64,000 nt of DNA from Dechloromonas sp. Dech2017 (GCA_009469585.1 SSXW01000004.1:124001-188000); one strand, 5' to 3'. Numbered from the stretch's first letter, positions 49,444-60,487 are shown. Translations and numbers: made by a program. The notes: generated from the sequence alone by a model not told the origin.

Positions 49444-50172
49444 ATGATCAAGATTGCAAACGTCAGCAAGCATTACGGCGATTTCAAGGTTCTCACCGAT
49501 TGCACCACCGAGGTCAGCAAGGGCGAGGTGATCGTCGTCTGCGGCCCGTCCGGTTCCGGCAAATCGACGCTGATCAAGTGCGTCAACGGCCTCGAACCCT
49601 TCCAGTCGGGCGAGATCATCGTCAACGGCATCTCGGTCGGCGATCCCAAGACCAACCTGTCGAAATTGCGGGCCCATGTCGGCATGGTCTTCCAGAATTT
49701 CGAGCTGTTCCCGCACATGAGCATCACCGAGAACCTGTCGGTGGCCCAGATCAAGGTGCTCAAGCGCGGCAAGGACGAAGCCATGGAAAAGGGCCTGGCC
49801 CTGCTCGACCGGGTCGGCCTCAAGGAGCATGCCCACAAGTATCCCGGCCAGCTTTCCGGCGGCCAGCAGCAGCGCGTGGCGATCGCCCGGGCGCTGGCCA
49901 TGGACCCGATCTGCATGTTGTTCGACGAGCCGACCTCGGCCCTCGACCCGGAAATGGTCAACGAGGTGCTCGACGTGATGACCGAACTCGCCCAGGAAGG
50001 GATGACCATGATGTGCGTCACCCACGAAATGGGCTTCGCCCGCCGCGTCGCCGATCGCGTCATCTTCATGGACCGCGGCCAGATCGTCGAGGACGACGAC
50101 AAGGAAGCTTTCTTCCAGAATCCGCGTTCCGAGCGGGCCCAGCAGTTCCTGGCCAAGATCCTGCAGCACTGA
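49444..50172 (+). CDS. gltL: Glutamate/aspartate ABC transporter ATPase GltL
   Basis: 242 residues. Walker [19 protein letters not shown] (about 34), Q-loop [12 protein letters not shown], signature [15 protein letters not shown], Walker [16 protein letters not shown] and the His switch VTHEM. It is a complete polar amino acid transporter ATPase that powers GltIJK. Confidence 0.96.
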   Translation: MIKIANVSKHYGDFKVLTDCTTEVSKGEVIVVCGPSGSGKSTLIKCVNGLEPFQSGEIIVNGISVGDPKTNLSKLRAHVGMVFQNFELFPHMSITENLSVAQIKVLKRGKDEAMEKGLALLDRVGLKEHAHKYPGQLSGGQQQRVAIARALAMDPICMLFDEPTSALDPEMVNEVLDVMTELAQEGMTMMCVTHEMGFARRVADRVIFMDRGQIVEDDDKEAFFQNPRSERAQQFLAKILQH

Positions 50173-50195
50173 GGGCGTGGTCAGCCGGCGTTGGC

Positions 50196-50230
50196 CGCGG
50201 TCGACGGGAAATATCGGCCAATTTGCAAAT
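50196..50230 (+). repeat. Dispersed motif copy K (upstream of the sensor kinase gene)
   Basis: CGCGGTCGACGGGAAATATC followed by GGCCAATTTGC, in the 86-bp gap after gltL. It runs into a perfect palindrome, AATTTGCAAATT (50220-50231). Confidence 0.6.
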
Positions 50231-50258
50231 TTGACGACGTATCGTCGCCGCGCTGCCG

Positions 50259-52154
50259 ATGACTGAATCCGCCCCGACCGCCCTGCCCAGGCCGCACCGG
50301 GCGCTCGGCCTGGCGTTGACGCTGATTCTCTTCGTGCTGGCCGGCGTGCTCGCCTACCAGGCCTCCGAACGGCAGGGCTTCGCCCGCCTGCGCGGCGAAG
50401 CCAGCCACCAGCTCGACATCCTCGCCTCGGCCATCGACAGCGAGGTGACGCGCCACGCCGCCATCCCCAGCGCCGTCGAGCTCAGCCCCGAAGTGCGTGC
50501 CCTGCTGCGCGCCCCGGAAGAAGGCAAGGACGTGCTGGCCGCCCCGGCCAACCGCTTCCTGCAGCAGCTCAACGATCACCTCGGCGGGCCGGCCATCTTC
50601 GTCCTCGACGTCAAGGGCCGGGTGGTCGCCTCCAGCGACTGGATCTTTTCCGACAACCTGCTCGGCGCCGACCTCTCCTACATGCCGTTCTTCCGCAGCG
50701 CCATCGCCGGCACGCCCGAGCGCCACTACGGCGTCGGCCCGGTGCGCAGCGAGCCGGGCTACTTCTTCGCGCTGCCCATCCGCGACGAAACGCAGGACTG
50801 GCAGGTGATCGGCGTCGCCGTCGTCAAGTCCGGGCTGCGCGGCCTGGAGCGGCGCTGGCTGGCGCACGAGGCGCCGGCCCTGATCGTCGACGGCAACGGC
50901 ATCGTCCTCCTCGCCTCGCCGCCCGAATGGCGCTACGCCACGCTGCAGCCGATGGCCCCCGACAAGCTGGCCCGGATCAGCCACGAACAGTTCGCCGGCG
51001 AGCGGCTGGGCGCCGAATCGCTCGACATCGAGATCGACGCCGCCCATGCCGGCAGCGTCGTCCGCCTCGCCCGGCAGACCACCGGCGCCGGCCGCCTGCC
51101 CGGCAAGAAGGCCTACCTGGCGCTGAGTCGCCACCTGCCCGGCACGGCCTGGCGCATCGTCGTCTTTTCCGACCTCCAGCCGGTCGCCGTGCAGGCCGCC
51201 ACCCATGCCGCGCTGGCCTGCGCCGGCAGCGGCTGCCTGCTGCTCTGGGGGCTTTACGTTAACCAGCGCCGGCGCCTCGCCCAGGGTCGCGAGGAAGCCC
51301 GCCAGTTGCTGCAGAAGGCCAACCAGGCGCTCGAACGCAATGTCGCCGAGCGCACCGCCGACCTCTCGGCGGTGGTCGAGCAACTGCGCAGCGAGGTCGC
51401 CGAACGCCAGCGCGCCGAGCACACCCTGCGCGCCGCCCAGGACGAGCTGGTGCAGGCCGCCAAGCTCGCCGTGCTCGGCCAGATGGCCACCGGCATCACC
51501 CACGAGCTGAGCCAGCCGCTCGGCGCCATCCGCACCCTGTCGGCCAACGCCGTCGCCTTCATGGAACGCGGCGACCTGGCCACGGCCGAGAAGAATCTCG
51601 CCATCGTCGGCCAGCTGGCCGAGCAGGCCGGCGGCATCATCAGCCCGCTCAAGACCTTCGCCCGCAAGTCGCCGGCCATCCCGGCCGCGGTCGACGTCGC
51701 CCAGGCCGTCGACAGCGCCCTCTTTCTCTTCGACCAGCGCCTGCGCAAGCAAGGTGTCGCGGTCGACCGCCAATTCGGCCCGAATCCGGCCATCGCCTGG
51801 TGCGACCAGAATCGTCTGCAGCAAGTCCTGGTCAACCTCGTCGGCAACGCCATCGACGCCATGGCCGGCCAGGCCGACCGCCGCCTGGTCTTCGCCATCG
51901 AGCCGGCCGCCGCCGACCGCCTCGCCCTGTCGGTCACCGACAGCGGCTGCGGCTTGCCGCCGGAAACGCTGGCCCGCCTCTTTGAACCCTTCTTCACCAC
52001 CAAGCAGTCGGGCGAAGGCCTCGGCCTCGGGCTGGCCATTTCGCGCGACATCCTGCGCGATTTCGGCGGCGACCTGCTGGCCGAGGCAGCACCCGGCGGC
52101 GGGGCGCGCTTCGTCGTCCTGCTGCCGGCGGTGCGGCCCAAGGAGGCGGCATGA
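50259..52154 (+). CDS. DctB/AauS-type sensor histidine kinase
   Basis: 631 residues. TM1 (about 15-33), a periplasmic double-CACHE domain (about 40-310) and TM2 (about 312-332) precede a coiled coil rich in Ala/Glu (about 340-400), the dimerisation box GITHELSQPLGAIRTL with the phospho-His, and an HATPase with N-box NRLQQVLVNLVGNAIDAM and G-boxes DSGCGLPP and GLGLGLAIS. DctB-family kinases sense dicarboxylates or acidic amino acids outside the membrane. Placement between gltIJKL and an NtrC-type regulator matches Pseudomonas AauS, which controls glutamate/aspartate uptake. The ligand assignment is inference from context. Confidence 0.85.
   Translation: MTESAPTALPRPHRALGLALTLILFVLAGVLAYQASERQGFARLRGEASHQLDILASAIDSEVTRHAAIPSAVELSPEVRALLRAPEEGKDVLAAPANRFLQQLNDHLGGPAIFVLDVKGRVVASSDWIFSDNLLGADLSYMPFFRSAIAGTPERHYGVGPVRSEPGYFFALPIRDETQDWQVIGVAVVKSGLRGLERRWLAHEAPALIVDGNGIVLLASPPEWRYATLQPMAPDKLARISHEQFAGERLGAESLDIEIDAAHAGSVVRLARQTTGAGRLPGKKAYLALSRHLPGTAWRIVVFSDLQPVAVQAATHAALACAGSGCLLLWGLYVNQRRRLAQGREEARQLLQKANQALERNVAERTADLSAVVEQLRSEVAERQRAEHTLRAAQDELVQAAKLAVLGQMATGITHELSQPLGAIRTLSANAVAFMERGDLATAEKNLAIVGQLAEQAGGIISPLKTFARKSPAIPAAVDVAQAVDSALFLFDQRLRKQGVAVDRQFGPNPAIAWCDQNRLQQVLVNLVGNAIDAMAGQADRRLVFAIEPAAADRLALSVTDSGCGLPPETLARLFEPFFTTKQSGEGLGLGLAISRDILRDFGGDLLAEAAPGGGARFVVLLPAVRPKEAA
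51759..51789 (+). repeat. Possible dispersed motif copy L (inside the sensor kinase gene)
   Basis: CGCGGTCGACCGCCAATTCG followed by GCCCGAATCCG. The core is good and the tail less AT-rich; it resembles copy A. Confidence 0.35.
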
Positions 52155-52167
52155 GTCCTCGAGAGAG

Positions 52168-52305
52168 TTTTCGACGCCGAGGCGCAGAGGCGCCGAGAGA
52201 AGCAACGGCTTACCGTTCGGCCTGGGGTTGGCAGTGTCGGAGCGGCATGGCGTCTTTCGGTGATTTTGGTTTTTCTCCGCGTCTCAGCGCCTCTGCGTCA
52301 AAATT
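52168..52305. repeat. GxxExxY-type palindromic repeat, gene-less copy 3 (sensor-regulator gap)
   Basis: Left arm ACGCCGAGGCGCAGAGGCGC (52174-52193) and right arm CTCCGCGTCTCAGCGCCTCT, continued GCGTCAAAA (52275-52303), with about 80 bp between arms. It fills the gap between the kinase and its response regulator. Confidence 0.8.
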
Positions 52306-52317
52306 GAAAGCCTTGCC

Positions 52318-53637
<1,320 letters not shown>

Positions 53638-53638
53638 A

Positions 53639-53662
53639 GCCGGCCGGGGCGGCTCGGCCGGC
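53639..53662. terminator. Hairpin between convergent genes
   Basis: GCCGGCCG, 8-nt loop, CGGCCGGC directly after the regulator stop and 12 bases before the end of the convergent glycosyltransferase gene. No U-run; possible bidirectional terminator. Confidence 0.4.
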
Positions 53663-53673
53663 CTTGGCCCGCC

Positions 53674-54684
53674 TTAGCCCGCCTGGTGCCAGCCTTCACC
53701 GACCGCCAGCGGCTGCTCGGGGCGGGCCGAGTAGGAGCGGATGGTGCCCGACTCGAAGTAGATGCGGGCCAGCAATTCGGCAAGCACGCCGGTGGTGATG
53801 AAATGGACGCCGGCGATCAGGCCGCCGATGCCGGCGATCAGCATCGGGCGGCCGCCGATGTCCTCGCCCAGCCCGAACTTGACCCAGGCCAGCCAGCTCA
53901 GCACCAGGCTGGAGGCGGCCGTCACGGCCAGGCCGATGCCGCCGAAGAAATGCCCGGGGCGGGCCCGGAAGCGCATGAAGAAATAGACGGCGACCAGGTC
54001 GAGAATGACCCGGAAGGTGCGCGAAATGCCGTATTTGGAAACGCCGGCCGTGCGTGCGTGGTGGGTCGTCGCCTCCTGGGCGATGCGGCGCGGCGTCGTC
54101 ACCGTGGCCAGCCAGGCCGGGATGAAGCGGTGCATCTCGCCGTACAAGCGCACGCTCTTGATGACGCTGCCGCGGAAGGCCTTCAGGCTGCAGCCGTAGT
54201 CCTTGAGATGGACGCCGGTCAGCCGGGCGATCAGGCGGTTGGCGATCTTAGACGGAATCTTGCGCAGGAACAGGCCGTCCTGGCGGTTCTGGCGCCAGCC
54301 TGCGACCAGGTCGAGGTCTTCGTTCAACAGCCGGGCGACCATGCGCGGAATGTCCACCGGATCGTTCTGCAGGTCGCCGTCCATGGTCACGATGACATCG
54401 CCGCGCGCCGCGTCGATGCCGGCCTGCATGGCTGCCGTCTGCTTGAAATTGCGGGTCAGTTCGACGATGCGCACATGCCGGCCGAATTCGCGCTGGCACT
54501 GCAGGGCGCGGTCCACCGTCGCATCGCTGCTGCCGTCATCGACCAGGACCAGTTCCCACGGGTGCTGGTAACCCTCCAGCGCCTCATGCACCCGCTTGAC
54601 CAGCGGCGCGATGTTGTCCTCCTCGTTAAAGAAGGGCACGACGATCGACAGGCTGTGTGGCGGAATGAGAAGGGCGGCAGTCAT
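53674..54684 (-). CDS. Family 2 glycosyltransferase, polyprenyl-phosphate type (GtrB/ArnC-like)
   Basis: 336 residues from ATG 54684 ([25 protein letters not shown]); longer starts add an uncharacteristic tail. GT-A domain with [17 protein letters not shown], the donor motif MDGDLQNDP and GWRQNRQD. Two TM helices near the C-terminus (about 230-255 and 268-295) anchor it. Enzymes of this build transfer a sugar from a nucleotide donor to undecaprenyl phosphate, making substrates for GT-C enzymes such as the one at 4429-5940. The specific sugar is unknown. Confidence 0.85.
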   Translation of the reverse strand: MTAALLIPPHSLSIVVPFFNEEDNIAPLVKRVHEALEGYQHPWELVLVDDGSSDATVDRALQCQREFGRHVRIVELTRNFKQTAAMQAGIDAARGDVIVTMDGDLQNDPVDIPRMVARLLNEDLDLVAGWRQNRQDGLFLRKIPSKIANRLIARLTGVHLKDYGCSLKAFRGSVIKSVRLYGEMHRFIPAWLATVTTPRRIAQEATTHHARTAGVSKYGISRTFRVILDLVAVYFFMRFRARPGHFFGGIGLAVTAASSLVLSWLAWVKFGLGEDIGGRPMLIAGIGGLIAGVHFITTGVLAELLARIYFESGTIRSYSARPEQPLAVGEGWHQAG

Positions 54685-54821
54685 GGTGGCATCCGGCAGG
54701 AAAGCGCGCATTTTAATCGAAAAGGCGGGGCCGACCGAGGCGATGTCGTGCACAGTCCCGACATCCGCCGGCCTTCGCTCCGCGGTAGAATGGACGTCTT
54801 GCTCTACGGAATCGCTGAAAC

Positions 54822-55394
54822 ATGCTGCTGATGATCGACAACTACGACAGCTTCACCTACAACCTCGTCCAGTATTTCGGCGAGCTGGGCGAGGATGTCC
54901 GGGTGTTCCGCAACGATGCCATAGCGCTGGGCGAAATCGCCGAATTGCAGCCCGACTACCTGGTCATTTCCCCCGGCCCCTGCGCGCCGGCCCAGGCCGG
55001 CATCTCGCTGGCGGCGATCCGGGAATTCTCCGGCAAGATCCCGCTGCTCGGCGTCTGCCTCGGCCACCAGTCGATCGGCGAAGCCTTCGGCGGGCGCATC
55101 GTGCACGCCAAGCAGCTGATGCACGGCAAGGTCTCTGCGGTCCACCACAAAAACGAGGGCGTTTTCAAAGGCCTGGCCAATCCGCTGACCTGTACCCGCT
55201 ACCACTCGCTGGCCATCGAACGCGCCACGCTGCCCGATTGCCTGGAGATCACCGCCTGGACCGACGACGGCGAGATCATGGGCGTCCGCCACAAGACGCT
55301 GGCCGTCGAAGGCGTGCAGTTCCATCCCGAATCCATCCTGACCGAATCCGGCCACGACCTGCTCAAGAACTTCCTGGACGAACACAGAAAATGA
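54822..55394 (+). CDS. trpG: Anthranilate synthase component II (glutamine amidotransferase)
   Basis: 190 residues, [19 protein letters not shown]. Class I amidotransferase with nucleophile Cys in [17 protein letters not shown] (about residue 79) and the His-Glu pair in [13 protein letters not shown]. It supplies ammonia to TrpE and in many bacteria also to PabB. It overlaps trpD by four bases. No second leader peptide was seen upstream; TAGAAT at 54786-54791 may be a -10. Confidence 0.95.
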   Translation: MLLMIDNYDSFTYNLVQYFGELGEDVRVFRNDAIALGEIAELQPDYLVISPGPCAPAQAGISLAAIREFSGKIPLLGVCLGHQSIGEAFGGRIVHAKQLMHGKVSAVHHKNEGVFKGLANPLTCTRYHSLAIERATLPDCLEITAWTDDGEIMGVRHKTLAVEGVQFHPESILTESGHDLLKNFLDEHRK

Positions 55395-56413
55395 CCCCGC
55401 AAGCCGCCCTCCAGCGTGTCATCGAACACCGCGAAATTTTCCACGACGAAATGGTTTCCCTGATGCAGCAGATCATGGGCGGCGAAGTCACGCCGGTGAT
55501 GATCGCCGCCATCGTCACCGGGTTGCGCGTCAAGAAGGAGACCATCGGCGAGATCGCCGCCGCCGCCACGGTCATGCGCGAACTGTCCACCAAGGTTGAG
55601 GTCACCGACACCAGCCGCCTGGTCGATACCTGCGGCACCGGCGGCGACGGCGCCCACACCTTCAACATCTCGACTGCCGCCATGTTCGTCGCCGCTGCCG
55701 CCGGCGCCCAGGTTGCCAAGCACGGCGGGCGCTCGGTTTCCAGCCAGTCGGGCAGCGCCGATGTGCTCGAGGCGCTGGGAGCCAACATCAACCTGCAGCC
55801 GGCCCAGGTCGCCCAGTGCATCGCCGAGACCGGCGTCGGCTTCATGTTCGCGCCCAACCACCACAGCGCCATGAAGCACGCCGCGCCGGTTCGCCGCGAA
55901 CTCGGCGTGCGTACCATCTTCAACATCCTCGGCCCGCTCACCAACCCGGCCGGGGCGCCGCACCAGGTGATGGGCGTCTTCCATCCCGACCTGGTCGGCA
56001 TCCAGGTCCGGGTCCTGCAGCGCCTGGGCAGCCAGCGCGCCCTGACCGTCTTCGGCCGCGAAGGCCTCGACGAGATTTCGATCTCCGGCCCCACCCTGGT
56101 CGGCGAGCTGAAGGACGGCCGGGTCAGCGAATATGAGGTGCATCCCGAGCAGTTCAATCTGCCGGTGCATGACCCGAAGGTGCTGCAGGTGGCCAATATC
56201 GAGGAATCGAAAGCCATGCTGCTCGGCGCCCTCGACAACCGCCCCGGCGGCCCGCGCGACATCGTCGCCCTCAACGCCGGCGCCAGCATCTACGTCAGCG
56301 GCCAGGCCGAGACCCTGTTCGACGGCGTCGACAAGGCCTTCGAAGCCATCGCCAGCGGCGCGGCGCGGGCCAAGCTAGAAGCCTTCGTGAGCTGCACGCA
56401 GCAACTCGGATAG
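55391..56413 (+). CDS. trpD: Anthranilate phosphoribosyltransferase
   Basis: 340 residues from ATG 55391 ([17 protein letters not shown]), coupled to trpG by ATGA. Signature [28 protein letters not shown] with the PRPP-binding glycine loop, [21 protein letters not shown], and [21 protein letters not shown]. It adds phosphoribose to anthranilate. The GxxExxY element begins about 12 bases after its stop, separating it from trpC. Confidence 0.96.
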   Translation: MTPQAALQRVIEHREIFHDEMVSLMQQIMGGEVTPVMIAAIVTGLRVKKETIGEIAAAATVMRELSTKVEVTDTSRLVDTCGTGGDGAHTFNISTAAMFVAAAAGAQVAKHGGRSVSSQSGSADVLEALGANINLQPAQVAQCIAETGVGFMFAPNHHSAMKHAAPVRRELGVRTIFNILGPLTNPAGAPHQVMGVFHPDLVGIQVRVLQRLGSQRALTVFGREGLDEISISGPTLVGELKDGRVSEYEVHPEQFNLPVHDPKVLQVANIEESKAMLLGALDNRPGGPRDIVALNAGASIYVSGQAETLFDGVDKAFEAIASGAARAKLEAFVSCTQQLG

Positions 56414-56424
56414 CCGGGGTATTT

Positions 56425-56860
56425 GATTGAAACGCGGAGACGCCGAGACGCAGAGAATCAATGAGATAACCGACGGCGTTATCGGGGCTGCCATCGAAGT
56501 GCATCGAATGCTCGGGCCAGGCCTTCTCGAGTCGGCGTACGAGGTATGTCTCTGCCACGAGCTTGCTTTACGTAAGCTCACTTTCCGTCGCCAGGTTCCG
56601 GTGCCGGTAACATACAAGGCCGTCAACTTGGATTGCGGTTATATGCTTGATCTCATTGTTGAAGGTCAAGTGATCGTTGAGCTGAAATCCGTTGACCCAA
56701 TTCAAGCGGTGCATGCGGCACAGTTGCTTACTTACCTCCGTCTTCTCGATAAGCGCGTTGGTCTTCTCATCAATTTTCGGGTGCCTAGGCTGGTTGAAGG
56801 CATCAAGCGGGTCGCAAACGACTTGTAGTCCTCTGCGTCTCTGCGCCTCTGCGTTTGGAA
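56425..56860 (+). mobile_element. Complete GxxExxY element (palindromic arms plus nuclease-like gene) inserted in trpGDC
   Basis: Left arm AAACGCGGAGACGCCGAGAC (56430-56449), continued GCAGAG; right arm CCTCTGCGTCTCTGCGCCTC (56830-56849), continued TGCGTTTGGAA. The arms frame a single gene, 56427-56828, whose first codons are the left arm. Gene-less copies with the same arms lie at 25324, 29107 and 52168. This is the only copy with an open gene, so it is the likely parent form. Confidence 0.75.
56427..56828 (+). CDS. GxxExxY family protein (PD-(D/E)XK nuclease-like)
   Basis: 133 residues; no in-frame ATG precedes the conserved core, so a TTG at 56427 ([20 protein letters not shown]) is the best start. 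The family signature is [26 protein letters not shown] (G-x-x-E-x-x-Y). The strand-strand pattern [17 protein letters not shown] carries D...E-x-K as in PD-(D/E)XK nucleases. Biological function is unknown. The N-terminal residues KRGDAETQR are translated repeat arm, as is common in this family. Base composition is lower in GC than the trp genes. Confidence 0.85.
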   Translation: MKRGDAETQRINEITDGVIGAAIEVHRMLGPGLLESAYEVCLCHELALRKLTFRRQVPVPVTYKAVNLDCGYMLDLIVEGQVIVELKSVDPIQAVHAAQLLTYLRLLDKRVGLLINFRVPRLVEGIKRVANDL

Positions 56861-56866
56861 CAACAC

Positions 56867-57655
56867 ATGTCCGACATCCTCAATAAAATCATCGCCACCA
56901 AGCACCAAGAAGTCGCCGCCGCCCAGACCGCCCGGCCGATGGCGGTAGTCGAGGCCGAGGCCGCCGCCCGGCCGGCGCCGCGCGATTTCGTCGGCGCCAT
57001 TCGCGCCAAGCACCGCTGCGGTCAACCGGCAATAATCGCCGAAATCAAAAAAGCCAGCCCGTCGAAAGGCGTCATCCGCCCCGACTTCCGGCCGGCTGAC
57101 ATCGCTCGCAGCTACGCAGCGCACGGCGCCGCCTGCCTGTCGGTGCTCACCGACCGCCAGTATTTCCAGGGCTGCCCGGAATACCTGCAGGCCGCCCGCG
57201 CCGCCTGCCAACTGCCGGTGCTGCGCAAGGACTTCATGGTCGACGCCTACCAGGTCGCCGAAGCCCGGGCCATGGACGCCGACTGCATCCTGCTCATCGC
57301 CGCCGCCCTCAGCTTGTCGCAAATGCAAGCTCTCGAAGCGCAGGCCCTCGGCTACGGCATGGCCGTCCTCGTCGAAGTACATAACGGCGAAGAGCTCGAC
57401 GCCGCCCTGCGGCTGAACACCCCGCTGCTCGGCATCAACAACCGCAACCTGCGCACCTTCGACGTGACCCTCGACACCACGCTCGGCCTGCTCGAGCGCA
57501 TCCCGGCCGACCGCATCGTCGTCACCGAGAGCGGCATCGTCAAGCCGGAAGACGTCGCGCTGATGCGCCAAAACAAGGTCGAAACCTTCCTCGTCGGCGA
57601 AGCCTTCATGCGCGCCGCCGAGCCGGGCGAAGAGCTGGCTCGGCTGTTTGGCTGA
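56867..57655 (+). CDS. trpC: Indole-3-glycerol phosphate synthase
   Basis: 262 residues from ATG 56867 ([20 protein letters not shown]). TIM barrel with [20 protein letters not shown] (the catalytic Lys region), [43 protein letters not shown] and [12 protein letters not shown]. Not fused to trpF. The start is six bases beyond the right arm of the GxxExxY element, so the element now provides its upstream context. A dispersed-motif copy overlaps the codons for [12 protein letters not shown]. Confidence 0.96.
   Translation: MSDILNKIIATKHQEVAAAQTARPMAVVEAEAAARPAPRDFVGAIRAKHRCGQPAIIAEIKKASPSKGVIRPDFRPADIARSYAAHGAACLSVLTDRQYFQGCPEYLQAARAACQLPVLRKDFMVDAYQVAEARAMDADCILLIAAALSLSQMQALEAQALGYGMAVLVEVHNGEELDAALRLNTPLLGINNRNLRTFDVTLDTTLGLLERIPADRIVVTESGIVKPEDVALMRQNKVETFLVGEAFMRAAEPGEELARLFG
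57017..57052 (+). repeat. Dispersed motif copy M (inside trpC)
   Basis: TGCGGTCAACCGGCAATAAT followed by CGCCGAAATCAAAAAA. The rare Ile codon ATA and two AAA Lys codons occur here in an otherwise GC-ending gene. Confidence 0.55.
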
Positions 57656-57803
57656 AATGCGACTGTCGGCTGGCGAAATCGCTGCCCCTGAGCCGGGGAG
57701 AGATAGTCAAACGATTTGATTGCCGCTGCGGGCTTGCTCCTGTGCACCATTGAATCAAAGGTAATTTTCCTGCACTATCTAAAAAAATCAGATTTGCCGG
57801 AAA

Positions 57804-58799
57804 ATGCGCCCCTTAAGCAATCAGCAACGCCTCCATCTCGTAAATAGTGAGCAGTTGTACGAAAACTGGCTCGATGCCCATCGGCGGGCAAGCCAGTATC
57901 GCTACGGCATGCACTGGAAAAAGGCTGGGGGGCACGAATACCTGTTTCGCGTACGGGATCGCAGGGGCAATGGCAAATCCCTGGGGCCGCGTTCGCCATT
58001 GACCGAACAGCGATTCGCCGAATTCACCAGCGGCAAGGAGCGGGCTGAAGCACGTCTGAAGGGTATCGAAGCAGCGCTCGTCGAGCAGGCCCGTCTGAAC
58101 AAGGCTTTGCGCCTGGGGCGCGTGCCGGAAACCGTCGCCCGCATCCTGCGCGAGCTGGCCGTGGCCAATGTCGCGAATGACTTCACCGTGTTGGGTACTC
58201 AGGCCCTCTATGCATACGAAGTCATGGGGGGCGTGCATTTCCTCGCCGAATTGTTGGCCTCCGGCGATGTCGACCTGCTTTACGACCGCCGCCGAAAATT
58301 GACCCTGGCCGCCAAGAAAATGGATGGTCACGGTTTGTTGGGGTTGCTGAAAAAAGCCGATCGCAGCTTCGAACCGGTTGGGGAAAATACTTTTCGGGCA
58401 GCGAATGCCGGCCAATTCATGGTCGATCTGATCGTCCCGCCCGGCGATATGCGCGACGGCCATTCCATCAGTTTTGCCGAAGGCGACCTCGTCGCCTCGG
58501 AGGTGCCCGGGCTCGAATGGTTGATTAACGCGCCTCGTCAGCATGTCGTGGCCATTGCCGAAGATGGCCGGCCGATAGAAATGCAAGTCGCCGACCCCAG
58601 GGCGTTCGCCATTCATAAGATGTGGTTGTCGGAGAAGGCGGATCGCTCCCCGCTCAAGCGTCCGCGAGATGCGGCGCAGGCCTTGATCCTGATGCAGCTG
58701 ATTCGCGAACACCTGCCGCATCTGCCGCTTGAGTCCAGCGCCTTGCGTTTTTTGCCGAAAGCCCTGGTCGAACGCTTTGTCAGCCGCGACCCGGCCTGA
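57804..58799 (+). CDS. Nucleotidyltransferase-fold protein (GSU2403/NTP_transf_8-like)
   Basis: 331 residues. The N-terminal part (YENWLDAHRRASQYRYGMHWKKAGGHEYLFR) is basic. A minimal nucleotidyltransferase core follows: DFTVLGTQALYAYEVMGGVHFLAELLASGDVDLLYDRRRK (about 130-170, Gly then D-x-D in SGDVDLLYD). A helical C-terminal part contains PRAFAIHKMWLSEKADRSPLKRPRDAAQA. Proteins of this type resemble substrate-binding or antitoxin-like nucleotidyltransferases; target unknown. It stands alone between trpC and a porin, with no partner gene overlapping, and its base composition is lower in GC than its neighbours. Confidence 0.7.
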   Translation: MRPLSNQQRLHLVNSEQLYENWLDAHRRASQYRYGMHWKKAGGHEYLFRVRDRRGNGKSLGPRSPLTEQRFAEFTSGKERAEARLKGIEAALVEQARLNKALRLGRVPETVARILRELAVANVANDFTVLGTQALYAYEVMGGVHFLAELLASGDVDLLYDRRRKLTLAAKKMDGHGLLGLLKKADRSFEPVGENTFRAANAGQFMVDLIVPPGDMRDGHSISFAEGDLVASEVPGLEWLINAPRQHVVAIAEDGRPIEMQVADPRAFAIHKMWLSEKADRSPLKRPRDAAQALILMQLIREHLPHLPLESSALRFLPKALVERFVSRDPA

Positions 58800-59055
58800 A
58801 ATTCGGGCGAGGGGAAAACCGCCGTTCATTCAGGGGGAGGTGCCGGCGGCCAATCTCCGACGAAGGGTGGCGCCTTTTTCTGAATTCGTGTTGCGCCGAA
58901 ACAACAAAACTTCACGGAACCTCCGTGACATCGCAAACGCCGGTTGCTACAGCCTCCTGCCCTTGCGAGAATCGATGCCAACTTCTCGATCCGAGAGGTA
59001 AAGCTTAGTCAGGCTTTATGCCGGATTAAAAACTAACCACTAAGGAGATTTTCTG

Positions 59056-60213
59056 ATGCAAAAGAAGATTATTGCTCTGGCCATCGCTGGTCTGGCATCG
59101 TCGGCTGTTTTCGCTGACACCAACGTCACCATCTACGGCCGCATGGACTACGGCTACATGAACCGTGGCGGTACGGATGGCCCCGTGACCGGTCGTGCCA
59201 GCGCCAGCGAATTCGGCGCCGGCCTGCAGAGCGGTTCGCGCATCGGCTTCAAGGGTGTTGAAGATCTGGGCAACGGCCTGAAAGCCCTGTTTCAGGTCGA
59301 AACCGGTTCCATCGGTAACGACTCCTCCACTGGTCTCAGCTCGCTGCGTAACGCCTACGTTGGCCTGACCAGCAAGTACGGTACCCTCGTCGGCGGCAAG
59401 CTGGACGGTGTCCGTTACGGCATCTTCAACAAGTACGACGCCTTCGGCGGCGGCAACGTGGGTAACTTCACCCAGATGACCGCTCAGGTCGACCGCGCCA
59501 ACAATGCCATCGCCTACATCTCGCCGTCCTTCGCCGGCCTGACCGCTACCCTGGCCTACTCGACCCACATCGGTACCAGCAATCCGCTGAACCTGCCGGC
59601 GTCCGGCCAAGAAAACACCGCCGGTGGCAACAAGGGTGACGGAATGCTGACCACCGCCATGCTGAACTACAAGAACGGCGGCCTGGACCTCACCGCCGAC
59701 TGGGAGCGTGTGTCGTTCAAGGATGGTCTTGCTCCCATCGCTTCGGCAACCACTGTTAACTACGCTGCTTACGCCTTTGACCACGTAACTGTCTGGAACG
59801 TTGGTGGTTCGTACGACTTCGGCTTTGTCAAGGTTGCCGCTCTGTATGACAACCTGCAAGCCGATGCCCGTATTGGTAACGGTGGTGTGGTTGTTGATGT
59901 TGACACCTGGTTTGTTTCCGCTTCGGCCCCGGTTGGCAAGTTTGTCGTGAAGACCACCTACGGCCAAACCGAAGACAAGAAGGCCTCTGGCGATGTCAAG
60001 GCTTCCAAGCTGGGTGTTGGCGCCGACTACCTGCTGTCCAAGCGTACCAAGTTGTACGCCACCTACGGCAAGATCTGGAACGGCGACGATTCCAAGTACA
60101 TGCTCAGCCCGCTTGCCAACTGCTCGACCGGTGCCGGTACCGTCGGCGCTGGTGCCTGTACCTCGGCTCTGGGTACCCACGGCTTCGACATCGGTATCGC
60201 CCACACCTTCTAA
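59056..60213 (+). CDS. Gram-negative porin (betaproteobacterial Omp32-like)
   Basis: 385 residues behind AAGGAG. Signal peptide MQKKIIALAIAGLASSAVFA, then a 16-strand-type beta-barrel: NVTIYGRMDYGYM at the start, GSRIGFKGVEDLGNGLKALFQVETG, and SSLRNAYVGLTSKYGTLVGGKLDG around the constriction loop. The terminal Phe in HTF is the BAM recognition residue. It is a trimeric outer-membrane channel for small anions or nutrients. Codon use is that of a highly expressed gene, and two strong terminators follow. Confidence 0.95.
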   Translation: MQKKIIALAIAGLASSAVFADTNVTIYGRMDYGYMNRGGTDGPVTGRASASEFGAGLQSGSRIGFKGVEDLGNGLKALFQVETGSIGNDSSTGLSSLRNAYVGLTSKYGTLVGGKLDGVRYGIFNKYDAFGGGNVGNFTQMTAQVDRANNAIAYISPSFAGLTATLAYSTHIGTSNPLNLPASGQENTAGGNKGDGMLTTAMLNYKNGGLDLTADWERVSFKDGLAPIASATTVNYAAYAFDHVTVWNVGGSYDFGFVKVAALYDNLQADARIGNGGVVVDVDTWFVSASAPVGKFVVKTTYGQTEDKKASGDVKASKLGVGADYLLSKRTKLYATYGKIWNGDDSKYMLSPLANCSTGAGTVGAGACTSALGTHGFDIGIAHTF

Positions 60214-60239
60214 TCTGGCCTGACCAGTTAGAAATCCTG

Positions 60240-60265
60240 AAACGGACGCTTCGGCGTCCGTTTTT
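60240..60265 (+). terminator. First porin terminator
   Basis: AAACGGACGC-TTCG-GCGTCCGTTTTT, a UUCG-type tetraloop hairpin with T-run, 26 bases after the porin stop. Confidence 0.95.
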
Positions 60266-60272
60266 CTTTGGG

Positions 60273-60306
60273 AAAGCCTCGGCTCAGTTGCACCGAGGCT
60301 TTTTTA
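60273..60306 (+). terminator. Second, tandem porin terminator
   Basis: AAAGCCTCGG, 10-nt loop, CCGAGGCTTTTTT directly after the first terminator. Confidence 0.9.
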
Positions 60307-60371
60307 TTTTGGGGCCAATGCCGAGGGAACATGGCTTTTTCTTGTTGATGGCGACAAACCCGGTTCCGGAT

Positions 60372-60438
60372 TTGATCAATATTTGGTTAAAGACCACTTT
60401 ATGTATATGGTTATTAATCTAGGTCAAACGAACTAGTC
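60372..60438 (+). promoter_or_regulatory. ompW upstream region: FNR-like half-box and ACTAGTC site
   Basis: TTGATCAATATTTG (60372-60385) keeps the left half of an FNR box and a degraded right half. CAAACGAACTAGTC (60425-60438) nearly repeats the ahpC-napD element at 8715-8729. Oxygen-linked control of ompW is known in enterobacteria; here it is inferred. Confidence 0.4.
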
Positions 60439-60487
60439 ATAAAGTATTTACCATGCCTTTTTTATAACCGAGAAAAGGGAGTGCTTC

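Noticed and set aside
51690-51710. GCGGTCGACG in the sensor kinase gene as a motif copy
   Set aside because: Core only; the following bases are GC-rich and unlike the consensus tail.
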